From contig JAEEYN010000001.1 in NCBI GenBank assembly GCA_016288175.1, forward strand, positions 1 to 20,999: 20,999 bases of DNA, written 5' to 3'. Source of the stretch: Bacillota bacterium. GTDB lineage: Bacteria; Bacillota; Clostridia; Christensenellales; CAG-138. The position numbers and the translations under genes are program-made. The notes beneath the pieces are model-generated. The model was given only the letters and a program-made list of their open reading frames with translations, had not been told where the DNA came from and ran no database searches. Shown here piece after piece: positions 15,064 through 20,999 of this stretch; the first letter of the stretch is position 1, and every line of letters begins with the position of its first letter.

Positions 15064-15525
15064 ATGTTCAACATTGTTCTTGTTGAACCGGAGATCCCGC
15101 AGAATACCGGCAATATTTCCAGGACCTGCGCTGTGACGGGGTGCACCCTGCACCTCGTCCGGCCTTTGGGCTTTTCGCTCAACGACCGATATCTGAAACG
15201 CGCCGGCCTCGATTACTGGGATGAGCTCGATGTCCGGTTCTATGACAGTTTTGAGGAAGTGGAAGCACATTATCCGGACGCAAGGTTTTTCCTTTTTTCG
15301 ACCCATGCCGGGCGAAACTACGCGGAAGCGAAGTATATGCCGGGCGATTTCCTCGTTTTCGGAAAAGAAACGGCAGGTCTCGGACCCGAACTGCTTTCAA
15401 GGCGAAGGGACGATGCCGTACGTATACCGATGCGCGAAAACCTTCGCTCGCTGAACCTTTCGAACTCCGTTGCGATCGCCGTTTACGAAGCGCTGCGCCA
15501 GAACGGATTCGGCGACCTTATCTGA
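15064..15525 (+). CDS. trmL: tRNA (cytidine/uridine-2'-O)-methyltransferase, SPOUT family
   Basis: This 153-residue protein has all hallmarks of TrmL (CspR/YibK), which 2'-O-methylates the wobble base 34 of certain leucine tRNAs using S-adenosylmethionine. Motifs in order are EPEIPQNTGNISRTC (8-22), the SAM-binding-knot loop FGKETAGLGPELL (99-111) and IPMRENLRSLNLSNSVAIAVYEALRQ starting at 121, with the trefoil-knot Asn and Ser. It begins 3 bases after the pheT stop without a clear ribosome site of its own, so it depends on coupling. Placement behind pheST makes a tRNA-function operon. Confidence 0.93.
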   Translation: MFNIVLVEPEIPQNTGNISRTCAVTGCTLHLVRPLGFSLNDRYLKRAGLDYWDELDVRFYDSFEEVEAHYPDARFFLFSTHAGRNYAEAKYMPGDFLVFGKETAGLGPELLSRRRDDAVRIPMRENLRSLNLSNSVAIAVYEALRQNGFGDLI

Positions 15526-15546
15526 ACGCAGAAACAGGATCATAAT

Positions 15547-16194
15547 ATGCTGAATAAAGCCATAGAAACAATAATAAACAGCAGCGGGATCATCGCTATC
15601 TCCCGCGGGAACTACGGCGAAGGCCTCGTCCGCGCAGCGGAGGCCCTTGTCAAGGGCGGCGTTAAAGCCGTCGAGGTCACATTCGAGCAGGATAAGGACC
15701 CGGAAATCACCGCGGAAGCTATCCGTTCGCTTGTTGATGCTTTCGGCGAAAAGATCGCCGTCGGTGCGGGGACCGTTCTGACCGCCGCACAGCTCCAAAC
15801 CGCGAAGCAGGCCGGTGCGAGATACATCGTTTCTCCGAACAGCGACGAAAAACTGATCACCGAAACCAAGCGCCTCGGCCTCGGCTCTATCCCCGGAGCG
15901 ATGACTCCGACGGAGATCGTGCGTGCAAGCGACGCCGGTGCGGATATCGTCAAGATATTCCCGGCAGGTGTGCTCGGACCAGCGTATTTCTCCGCGGTCA
16001 CAACTCCGCTCGCGCATATCCGCTGCGCAGCGGTCGCCGGCATCACGCCCGAAAACATCGCCGCTTTCAAAAAGGCAGGCGCATGCGCTTTCGGGATCAG
16101 CAGCGCATTGTTCTATAAAAAGCTGATCGCCTCAAAGCGGTTCGATGAAATAACGGCTGCCGCCGCTGCGTTTACCTCCGCGCTCGGTGATTAA
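15547..16194 (+). CDS. eda: KDPG-aldolase family protein (2-dehydro-3-deoxy-phosphogluconate/4-hydroxy-2-oxoglutarate aldolase)
   Basis: This 215-residue class I aldolase has the expected TIM-barrel landmarks: R20 in IIAISRGN, E43 in AVEVTFEQ, GAGTVLTAAQ (74-83), SPNSDEKLI and the Schiff-base lysine K136 in DIVKIFPAGVLGP. The family cleaves KDPG, or related 2-keto-3-deoxy acids, to pyruvate and glyceraldehyde 3-phosphate. The usual phosphate-binding PTGGV stretch is replaced by AAVAGITPEN, nearer to KDPGal aldolase (DgoA-type VGGVTPEN). The exact substrate is therefore uncertain, and the symbol is given for the family. No sugar-acid kinase, dehydratase or transporter lies beside it. AGGAT seven bases upstream supports the start. 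It is 21 bases after trmL, in the pheST operon. Confidence 0.85.
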   Translation: MLNKAIETIINSSGIIAISRGNYGEGLVRAAEALVKGGVKAVEVTFEQDKDPEITAEAIRSLVDAFGEKIAVGAGTVLTAAQLQTAKQAGARYIVSPNSDEKLITETKRLGLGSIPGAMTPTEIVRASDAGADIVKIFPAGVLGPAYFSAVTTPLAHIRCAAVAGITPENIAAFKKAGACAFGISSALFYKKLIASKRFDEITAAAAAFTSALGD

Positions 16195-16219
16195 GCAATA
16201 ATACACAGGGAAGGAACAC

Positions 16220-16972
16220 ATGGACGGGAAGGCCGAAAACATTCACGAGGGGCATAGAAAAAACGTTCGCGAACGCTATATCCGCCGCGGAAATCTCGAC
16301 GAGTACGAGGATCATCAGATTCTCGAGATGCTCCTTTTCTATGCGATCAAGCGCAGGGACGTCAATCCGCTCGCACATCGGCTCATCAACCGCTTCGGTT
16401 CGCTCAAAGCCGTGCTGAAAGCCGATCATTCCGACCTTGTTGCCGCCGGCCTTTCGGAAAACACAGCGACGCTTTTGAAACTCGTTGGCGACATCGGCGC
16501 CGCGATCGACCGAAAAGCTGCATACGAAACGGTGATAAACACAGTCGATGACGCCGTTACCATCTGCCACGGTCTGCTTTTCAGAGAAGCGGCGGAAAGC
16601 ATCGCGCTGATCTGCCTCGATTCGAGAAACCGCGTGCTGAGAGTCCGATTCCGCTCGGAAGGTTTCAGCGATAAGGTCGAAGCGCTGCCGAAATGGGTAG
16701 TGGACACTGCGATATCCTCCAATGCCGCTGCCATTTTGCTTGCGCATAATCATCCTTCCGGAAAAACGGAGCCTTCGCTCAGCGACAAGGAAACGACCGC
16801 TCTGCTTCACCAGCTGCTGTCATCCATCGGCATCGAGCTTTACGACCATATAATCGTAACGCGGGACGCATGCTTCTCGATGATGCGGGAGTACACAAAA
16901 ACAGGCATGATGGAACTTCGTGAGAAGGGATCCGAAGAAGCCGATTCAGACGCCGGAAGTAACGCCGGATGA
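16220..16972 (+). CDS. radC: RadC/YsxA-family JAB-domain protein
   Basis: The 250-residue product has helix-hairpin-helix-like sequence (about 46-90, including LINRFGSLKAVLKADHSDL) and a C-terminal JAB/MPN metalloprotease-like domain. The metal motif H-x-H then D is seen in LLAHNHPSGKTEPSLSD (H176, H178, D189). RadC was once called a DNA-repair protein, but its biochemical role remains unclear; a DNA-linked or peptidase-like function is discussed. The C-terminus has a short acidic/Ser tail past the domain. GGAAGGA precedes the ATG. It is 25 bases downstream of the aldolase and 13 bases upstream of the lipoprotein, consistent with one operon. Confidence 0.92.
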   Translation: MDGKAENIHEGHRKNVRERYIRRGNLDEYEDHQILEMLLFYAIKRRDVNPLAHRLINRFGSLKAVLKADHSDLVAAGLSENTATLLKLVGDIGAAIDRKAAYETVINTVDDAVTICHGLLFREAAESIALICLDSRNRVLRVRFRSEGFSDKVEALPKWVVDTAISSNAAAILLAHNHPSGKTEPSLSDKETTALLHQLLSSIGIELYDHIIVTRDACFSMMREYTKTGMMELREKGSEEADSDAGSNAG

Positions 16973-16985
16973 AAGGAAAAACGGA

Positions 16986-17474
16986 ATGAAAAAGAAACTT
17001 GCAATATGCGTTCTTACTCTTGCGCTGATGGCCGCCGCGCTGCTCATGGCCGCCTGCAAAACGGAATCGAAAACACTGAACAGCACTTCGGATATCTTCT
17101 CCTATCTTCTTGAAAACGGGGAGTTTTCCGAAATGAGCCCGAATGTCGGCGAGGACGATCTTTTTGAACTCTACGGCATCGACAGCAAGAAGCTCGAAAG
17201 CTATGAATTCCGATTCTCGCAGGAGCGCCTCAACGCGGAAGAGATAGCGGTCTTCAAACTTTGCGATCCGGAATACGGCAGCATCCTGAAAGGAATACTG
17301 ACCTCCCATATCGCGAGCGCGGCAAGGCAGGCCGTCGGATACAACACCAAGGAACGCTGCGATATGATAAAGAACACGAAAGTTTATGAAAAGGGCGGTT
17401 ATGTTTTCTTTGTTATGAACATGGGCGGGGAAGAGCTTTCCGAAAAACTGCTCGGCCTGATCCCGGAGAACTGA
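16986..17474 (+). CDS. Small lipoprotein, DUF4358-like (copy 1)
   Basis: This 162-residue lipoprotein has a basic N-terminus, a hydrophobic stretch and a lipid-attachment cysteine C24 (LMAAC). The body has the pattern I associate with DUF4358 proteins of Clostridia: an L-L-x-x-G-x-F-x-E-M start, then a LYGIDSKKLESYEFRFS segment, an AEEIAVFKLCD strand, a helix and a final GGYVFFVMNM strand. Copy 2 at 18760 has the same layout (NYGIDPDKLEDYVMAMP, EIAIFKVKD, GNYCYLVVGK). The start at 16986 is chosen because AAAGGAAAAACGGA precedes it and the signal peptide starts there. It is the last gene of the pheST series; TCGGA/TCCGA (17476-17493) makes only a weak hairpin behind it. Function is unknown. 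Confidence 0.72.
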   Translation: MKKKLAICVLTLALMAAALLMAACKTESKTLNSTSDIFSYLLENGEFSEMSPNVGEDDLFELYGIDSKKLESYEFRFSQERLNAEEIAVFKLCDPEYGSILKGILTSHIASAARQAVGYNTKERCDMIKNTKVYEKGGYVFFVMNMGGEELSEKLLGLIPEN

Positions 17475-17509
17475 ATCGGAGCGGATCTTCCGACATTCTT
17501 TGACATAGA

Positions 17510-17538
17510 TTGACTTGCGGCAATGTTTGTGATACAAT
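17510..17538 (+). promoter_or_regulatory. Predicted promoter of the SGNH/DUF4358/MBOAT operon
   Basis: TTGACT (17510-17515), a 17-base spacer and TACAAT (17533-17538) form a strong sigma-A promoter. A second TTGACA at 17500-17505 lies just upstream but is badly spaced. The RNA would start near 17545. Confidence 0.7.
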
Positions 17539-17545
17539 AGAAAGG

Positions 17546-17635
17546 ATGATGGGGCAGTATGTGGCTCCGTCGAAAAACTGTATCATTACGATGCGGAGGC
17601 GGCGGATCGGCTTAATTCGCCAAATAACTGTATGA
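17546..17635 (+). CDS. Possible 29-residue leader peptide, leaderless and coupled to the SGNH gene
   Basis: An ATGATG at 17546-17551 falls within a base or two of the predicted RNA start. It opens a 29-codon frame whose TGA (17633-17635) overlaps the ATG of the SGNH lipoprotein (17632-17634). The peptide contains a run of four arginines (MRRRRIG) near its middle. The SGNH gene has no Shine-Dalgarno at normal distance (GGAGG at 17595-17599 is about 32 bases away), so reading through this frame could bring ribosomes to it. Coding status rests only on this geometry; it may be chance. Confidence 0.3.
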   Translation: MMGQYVAPSKNCIITMRRRRIGLIRQITV

Positions 17636-18723
17636 TCGATTTAAAGAAAAAAACGAAGCTGACGGCGGCACTGCTTGCTGCTGTGCTTGCTTTTTCTGCT
17701 TTTGTTTCCTGCGCACCCAAAAGGGACGAACCTTCAGGCCATGTGACCATCCCTTCCAATACAGCGGGACCGGGGACCGCGCAGCCCACGGATGTACCCG
17801 CCACGGATATTCCCGAGGAAACACCGGCTCTGACTCAGACCGCCGAAACGGATGTTCCCTCGCCGACAGACCCGCCTGAGAGCGAGGTTCCGACCGAAGA
17901 GGTGACCGACGCTCCGACGGCAACGCCCGCGCCGGCGACGCCGACTCCCGCGCCTTCAACGAATCCCCCGGCAACGAATCCGCCGTCCGGCAATACCGTT
18001 CCACTCGGCTCTTCGTCGAAGCCCGCGCGCTTCACTATGCCGACCGATCTGTACGGCCTTTCGGAATACGCCTGCGAACAGTGGTTCAGCGACGCGGTAT
18101 TCATCGGCGATTCGATCACCCTCGGCTGGCAGAATTACAACAACAAAATGCTTGAAACCAATTCGAGCTTTTTCGGCAATACCCATTTCCTCTGCTCGGG
18201 AAGCTACGGCGTCGGCCATGCTTTCGACCCGATCTCGGAGGACAGCCTCCATCCGCGCTATCAGGGCGAACAGCATTTTGTCTGGGATTCCGTTTCGATG
18301 ATGGGCGCGAACAAAGTCTTCATCCTGCTCGGCATGAACGACATTTCGATCTACGGCGTCGACGGGACCGCTTCCCGCTATCAGGACCTGATCGCGAATA
18401 TTATTTCGCACCGTCCCGGCGTTCAGATCTATGTCATCAGCAATATGTATATGTACCGCGGCAGCGAGCGCGAAAAGCTCAACAACCGCAACATTTATCT
18501 TCTCAACCAGCGTCTTGTCCGGATGTGCAACGAGCACGGTTATGAGTTCGTGAACATCGCGAGCCATCTGATCGACGAGAACGGTTTCGTTCCGGATCAG
18601 TACAGCTCCGATCATTACGTTCACCAGACCTATGCCGCATATGCCGTTTGGGCGCAGATACTGAGGAGCGTTGCCGCGCGGCATATCCAGGGCATCCCCC
18701 CGATCGTATTCTCTTTGCCGTAA
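17632..18723 (+). CDS. SGNH/GDSL-family hydrolase lipoprotein
   Basis: This 363-residue protein has a signal peptide with a likely lipidated C27 (FVSC). A very Thr/Pro/Ala-rich spacer (about 38-125) precedes a SGNH-fold domain (about 145-350). Block I is VFIGDSITLGW with nucleophile S161, the oxyanion Asn is N236 in LLGMNDIS, and the C-terminal acid/base block is YSSDHYVHQTYAAYAVW (D327, with H328 or H331). The family includes carbohydrate O-acetylesterases and O-acetyltransferases acting outside the membrane. With the MBOAT gene two places downstream, it is a candidate for adding or removing acetyl groups on a surface polymer. The start has no normal ribosome site; coupling to a short upstream frame is possible. 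The next gene begins 36 bases later. Confidence 0.85.
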   Translation: MIDLKKKTKLTAALLAAVLAFSAFVSCAPKRDEPSGHVTIPSNTAGPGTAQPTDVPATDIPEETPALTQTAETDVPSPTDPPESEVPTEEVTDAPTATPAPATPTPAPSTNPPATNPPSGNTVPLGSSSKPARFTMPTDLYGLSEYACEQWFSDAVFIGDSITLGWQNYNNKMLETNSSFFGNTHFLCSGSYGVGHAFDPISEDSLHPRYQGEQHFVWDSVSMMGANKVFILLGMNDISIYGVDGTASRYQDLIANIISHRPGVQIYVISNMYMYRGSEREKLNNRNIYLLNQRLVRMCNEHGYEFVNIASHLIDENGFVPDQYSSDHYVHQTYAAYAVWAQILRSVAARHIQGIPPIVFSLP

Positions 18724-18759
18724 GGCGTTATACTAAACCAAAAAACGAAAGGCACAACA

Positions 18760-19278
18760 ATGAAAAAGATTTTCTCCAAACTGTTCGTTCTGATGCTTGC
18801 GGCAGCATTCTGCCTCTCGGCATTTGCCTGCGCAGGCTCCGGTGATAAGGATTCAAACGCATCCGCTGCGAATACCCCCGATCCCAATGCGGATATCGAC
18901 GCCGTTTACGAAGAGCTGCTCGCGACCGGCAATTTCCCCGAGCTTTCCAAAGTTCCCGCGGGTCAGCTTATGGACAACTACGGCATCGATCCCGATAAGC
19001 TCGAAGACTATGTGATGGCCATGCCCCTCAATTTCTATGAGGACATCTGCGAGATCGCGATCTTCAAAGTTAAGGACGAAGCATATGCCAAGGACGTCGA
19101 AAAGATCATGAGCTCGATCCTTAAGCAGAACAAGAACACCTCCAAGGGCTACAGCGACCCCGAGCAGGCGCAGATCATCGAGCCCGCGGAAGTCGTCGTG
19201 AGCGGCAATTACTGCTATCTCGTTGTCGGAAAGAATTACGAAGATCTGATGAAGATCATGCATAAATACTTCGGTTAA
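18760..19278 (+). CDS. Small lipoprotein, DUF4358-like (copy 2)
   Basis: This 172-residue lipoprotein has a basic N-terminus, a hydrophobic core and a lipid-attachment cysteine C24 (AFACAGS). A short Asn/Asp/Ser spacer leads to a domain laid out like copy 1 at 16986: LLATGNFPELSKV, NYGIDPDKLEDYVMAMP, a CEIAIFKVKDE strand, a Lys-rich helix, and a closing GNYCYLVVGKNY strand with a final helix. The two copies are clearly diverged, so the duplication is old. AAAGG sits seven bases before the ATG. The TAA overlaps the ATG of the MBOAT gene (TAATG at 19276-19280), so this protein and the acyltransferase are translationally coupled, which points to a joint role. Function is unknown. Confidence 0.75.
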   Translation: MKKIFSKLFVLMLAAAFCLSAFACAGSGDKDSNASAANTPDPNADIDAVYEELLATGNFPELSKVPAGQLMDNYGIDPDKLEDYVMAMPLNFYEDICEIAIFKVKDEAYAKDVEKIMSSILKQNKNTSKGYSDPEQAQIIEPAEVVVSGNYCYLVVGKNYEDLMKIMHKYFG

Positions 19279-20732
19279 TGGTTTTCTCGAGCCTGCTGTT
19301 TTTATTCATATTCTTTGCGATCACTCTGGCACTGTATTACGCAGTGCCTAATCGCGTTTACAGAAATACCGTACTGCTCGTGATGAGCCTCATCTTCTAC
19401 AGCTGGGGCGAACCGAAGTACGTGCTTCTGATGGTCTTCTCGATCCTGATGAATTATGCTGCGGGCTATATTGTCGGAACTTACAGGAACAAACAGGCAA
19501 AAGCGCTTGAAGCGCATGACGGACTGCTCGCAAAGAAAAGCAAAAAGCTGAGCCGGCTTTATCTTGCGCTTTCGATCGTATTGAACCTTGCGCTGCTTGT
19601 CGTTTTCAAATACACGGGCCTTTTTGCGAACACGCTCAAAAGCCTGATCCCGGCGCTTGGCGGAATGAATGTGCCGGAGATCGCTTTGCCCATCGGTATT
19701 TCGTTCTATACCTTCCAGGCAATGAGCTATGTTATCGATGTATACAGGCGTGCGACTCCGATCCAGAAGAATCCCGTTTATTTCGGGACCTATGTCGCGC
19801 TTTTCCCGCAGCTGATTGCCGGCCCGATCGTTCGCTACCGCGATGTTGCGGACCAGCTTGAAAACCGGAAGGAAAACCTTGAACAGTTCGCGTCCGGCGT
19901 AAAGCTTTTCTGCGTCGGTCTCGCGAAAAAGGTGCTCGTCGCGAATCAGCTCGCCGCGTTCTGGGCGGTCATGAAGGCGGATCCGGCGTCGAACGGAGTG
20001 CTTGCATCATGGGCGGGCATCATAGCCTTCAGCCTGCAGATCTATTTCGATTTCAGCGGATACTCCGATATGGCGATCGGCCTCGGAAGGATGTTCGGCT
20101 TCGAATTCCTCAAGAACTTCGATTTCCCCTATATTTCAAGGAGCGTCAGCGAATTCTGGAGGAGATGGCATATCTCCCTCGGAACATGGTTCAAGGAATA
20201 TGTCTACATCCCTCTCGGCGGCAACCGCAAAGGCACCGCAAGAACGCTTATCAACCTTGCGATCGTTTGGGGCCTGACCGGCCTATGGCACGGCGCAAGC
20301 TGGAACTTCGCCCTCTGGGGCCTGTATTTCGGTGTTCTGATCATCCTCGAAAAGCTTTTCCTCGGAAAACTGCTCGAGAAACTGCCGAAATTCCTTTCGT
20401 CGTTCTACCTGCTTCTGATCGTCGTCCTCGGATGGGCGCTGTTCGACTTTACGAACATGAAAGAACTCGGCGCGTTCATGACCTCGCTGTTTACAGGCAG
20501 CGGCTCGGGTTTCTCCGTGCATGACAAGCTTGTATACATCGTCGCGTATCTGCCCGTGCTGATCGTCGCGATCGTCGGTTCAACGCCTCTTGCGAAGAAA
20601 CTGCATGACAGGTTCGAAAGCAAAGCCTGGTGCGGCTGGCTCGATCTTGCGCTCGTTGCCTGCGCTCTTGTGCTTGCGACCTCGTCGCTCGTTGCAAGCG
20701 GATACAATCCATTTATCTATTTCCGCTTCTGA
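19278..20732 (+). CDS. MBOAT family membrane O-acyltransferase (AlgI/DltB-like)
   Basis: This 484-residue, roughly eleven-helix membrane protein carries the full AlgI-type signature: LPIGISFYTFQAMSYVIDVYR (137 onward), LFPQLIAGPIVRYRD, IYFDFSGYSDMAIGLG, SEFWRRWHISLGTWF (H298) and the catalytic GLWHGASWNF (H338). AlgI/PatA/DltB-type MBOATs move an acyl group across the membrane for O-acylation of alginate, peptidoglycan or teichoic acid, normally with an SGNH partner. Here an SGNH lipoprotein lies in the same operon. There is no dltA, dltC or dltD, so D-alanylation is unlikely. Its ATG overlaps the preceding stop and has no clear ribosome site, so translation is coupled. The polymer substrate is unknown. 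Confidence 0.93.
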   Translation: MVFSSLLFLFIFFAITLALYYAVPNRVYRNTVLLVMSLIFYSWGEPKYVLLMVFSILMNYAAGYIVGTYRNKQAKALEAHDGLLAKKSKKLSRLYLALSIVLNLALLVVFKYTGLFANTLKSLIPALGGMNVPEIALPIGISFYTFQAMSYVIDVYRRATPIQKNPVYFGTYVALFPQLIAGPIVRYRDVADQLENRKENLEQFASGVKLFCVGLAKKVLVANQLAAFWAVMKADPASNGVLASWAGIIAFSLQIYFDFSGYSDMAIGLGRMFGFEFLKNFDFPYISRSVSEFWRRWHISLGTWFKEYVYIPLGGNRKGTARTLINLAIVWGLTGLWHGASWNFALWGLYFGVLIILEKLFLGKLLEKLPKFLSSFYLLLIVVLGWALFDFTNMKELGAFMTSLFTGSGSGFSVHDKLVYIVAYLPVLIVAIVGSTPLAKKLHDRFESKAWCGWLDLALVACALVLATSSLVASGYNPFIYFRF

Positions 20733-20754
20733 CAATGGCGGCACGGTAAGAAAC

Positions 20755-20794
20755 AAAAAGCGCTCCCGATTCTGCGGAGAGTGCTTTTTCTTTG
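20755..20794 (+). terminator. Intrinsic terminator after the MBOAT gene
   Basis: AAAAAGCGCTCCCG (20755-20768) pairs with CGGAGAGTGCTTTTT (20775-20789) with one bulged A, one G-T pair and a 6-base loop, followed by CTTTGTTTT. Confidence 0.85.
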
Positions 20795-20809
20795 TTTTGA
20801 ACCAAATAA

Positions 20810-20838
20810 TTGACAAATTTCGAGTATTGGTTTAAAAT
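20810..20838 (+). promoter_or_regulatory. Near-consensus promoter of the last gene
   Basis: TTGACA (20810-20815), a 17-base spacer and TAAAAT (20833-20838) form one of the best sigma-A promoters in the window. The RNA start would be near 20845. Confidence 0.75.
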
Positions 20839-20845
20839 TCATATG

Positions 20846-20888
20846 TTGCAGCAGGCTAATTTTTTAATTTATAATTTTTTCGCTGCAA
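20846..20888 (+). other. Inverted repeat at the 5' end of the last transcript
   Basis: TTGCAGC (20846-20852) and GCTGCAA (20882-20888) are perfect 7-base complements around a 29-base AT-rich loop. The repeat starts right at the predicted RNA start and ends against the ribosome site AAAGGGG. It could form a 5'-terminal stem-loop affecting mRNA stability or translation. Confidence 0.35.
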
Positions 20889-20897
20889 AGGGGAAAC

Positions 20898-20999
20898 ATG
20901 GAAGAAACAAGAAAACGCCGCAGAGGCGACCGCAAGGACGCATACCTTGTCAGAGACCTCGATCCGATGCACAAATTCATGCCGTACCTGCTTCCGAAC
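20898..20999 (+). CDS. Start of a 2-oxo-acid dehydrogenase E2-like acyltransferase (partial)
   Basis: Only the first 34 codons are in the window. The ATG has AAAGGGG just upstream and a strong promoter. The start METRKRRR-like basic segment, then GDRKDAYLVRDLDPMHKFMPY, resembles the beginning of Clostridial proteins that consist of the CAT-like catalytic domain of 2-oxo-acid dehydrogenase E2 without lipoyl or subunit-binding domains. In those relatives a basic GDR-x-DG stretch is followed by a LDPM...PY motif. The assignment rests on this short match and could be wrong. Confidence 0.5.
   Translation, partial: MEETRKRRRGDRKDAYLVRDLDPMHKFMPYLLPN

Noticed and set aside
13723..15306. A 527-codon open frame on the minus strand across the pheT end and trmL
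   Set aside because: It runs across two genes with firm family motifs on the other strand and shows no domain of its own.
17476..17493. TCGGA/TCCGA hairpin after the first DUF4358-like gene as a terminator
   Set aside because: The 5-bp stem with only CATTCTTT behind it is too weak to call as a feature; it may cause partial termination.
1..20999. Search by eye for tRNA, rRNA, CRISPR repeats, insertion sequences and attachment sites
   Set aside because: No cloverleaf, regular direct-repeat array, transposase motif or terminal inverted repeat was seen. Gene content and base composition are even across the window.

Overview
The window looks like a chromosomal segment of a spore-forming, moderately GC-rich member of the Clostridia (Firmicutes). 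Three things support this: a spoVAD-spoVAE pair at the left edge, a phenylalanine T-box leader in front of pheST, and strong Shine-Dalgarno sites with sigma-A-type promoters. A closer placement, for example in an uncultured Christensenellales- or Oscillospiraceae-like lineage, would be a guess. I see no phage, insertion sequence, CRISPR array, tRNA or rRNA.

Layout. Positions 1-762 (+) hold the end of spoVAD and all of spoVAE, the dipicolinate-transport genes. An N-acetylmuramoyl-L-alanine amidase with a membrane anchor and Thr/Pro-rich linker follows (1033-2034). A bidirectional terminator separates it from a convergent glycolytic unit on the minus strand (2094-5680). That unit has phosphoglycerate kinase and triose-phosphate isomerase fused in one 644-residue protein, then the cofactor-independent phosphoglycerate mutase gpmI. 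Divergent from it is an ECF sigma factor overlapping a membrane protein that is probably its anti-sigma (5963-7844). Next come a minus-strand YitT-family transporter-like protein, a D-2-hydroxyacid dehydrogenase (+), and a Thr/Pro/Glu-rich lipoprotein (+) ending in a clear intrinsic terminator.

From 11259 a sigma-A promoter and a T-box leader with a UUC (Phe) specifier control a tightly packed series: pheS, pheT, trmL, a KDPG-aldolase-family gene, radC and a small DUF4358-like lipoprotein. A new promoter near 17510 starts a second series: an SGNH/GDSL-hydrolase lipoprotein, a second DUF4358-like lipoprotein and an AlgI-type MBOAT membrane acyltransferase whose start codon overlaps the preceding stop. 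A strong terminator closes it. The window ends inside a gene resembling the catalytic domain of 2-oxo-acid dehydrogenase E2 acyltransferases, with its own near-consensus promoter.

How the genes work together. The left part concerns spores and the cell wall, the middle is lower glycolysis plus an envelope-signalling pair, and the right part is phenylalanyl-tRNA charging followed by what looks like a surface O-acylation module. That module (membrane O-acyltransferase, SGNH lipoprotein and two paralogous small lipoproteins) is the best candidate for an under-described system. The PGK-TIM fusion with a preserved internal ribosome-binding site is the clearest structural oddity.
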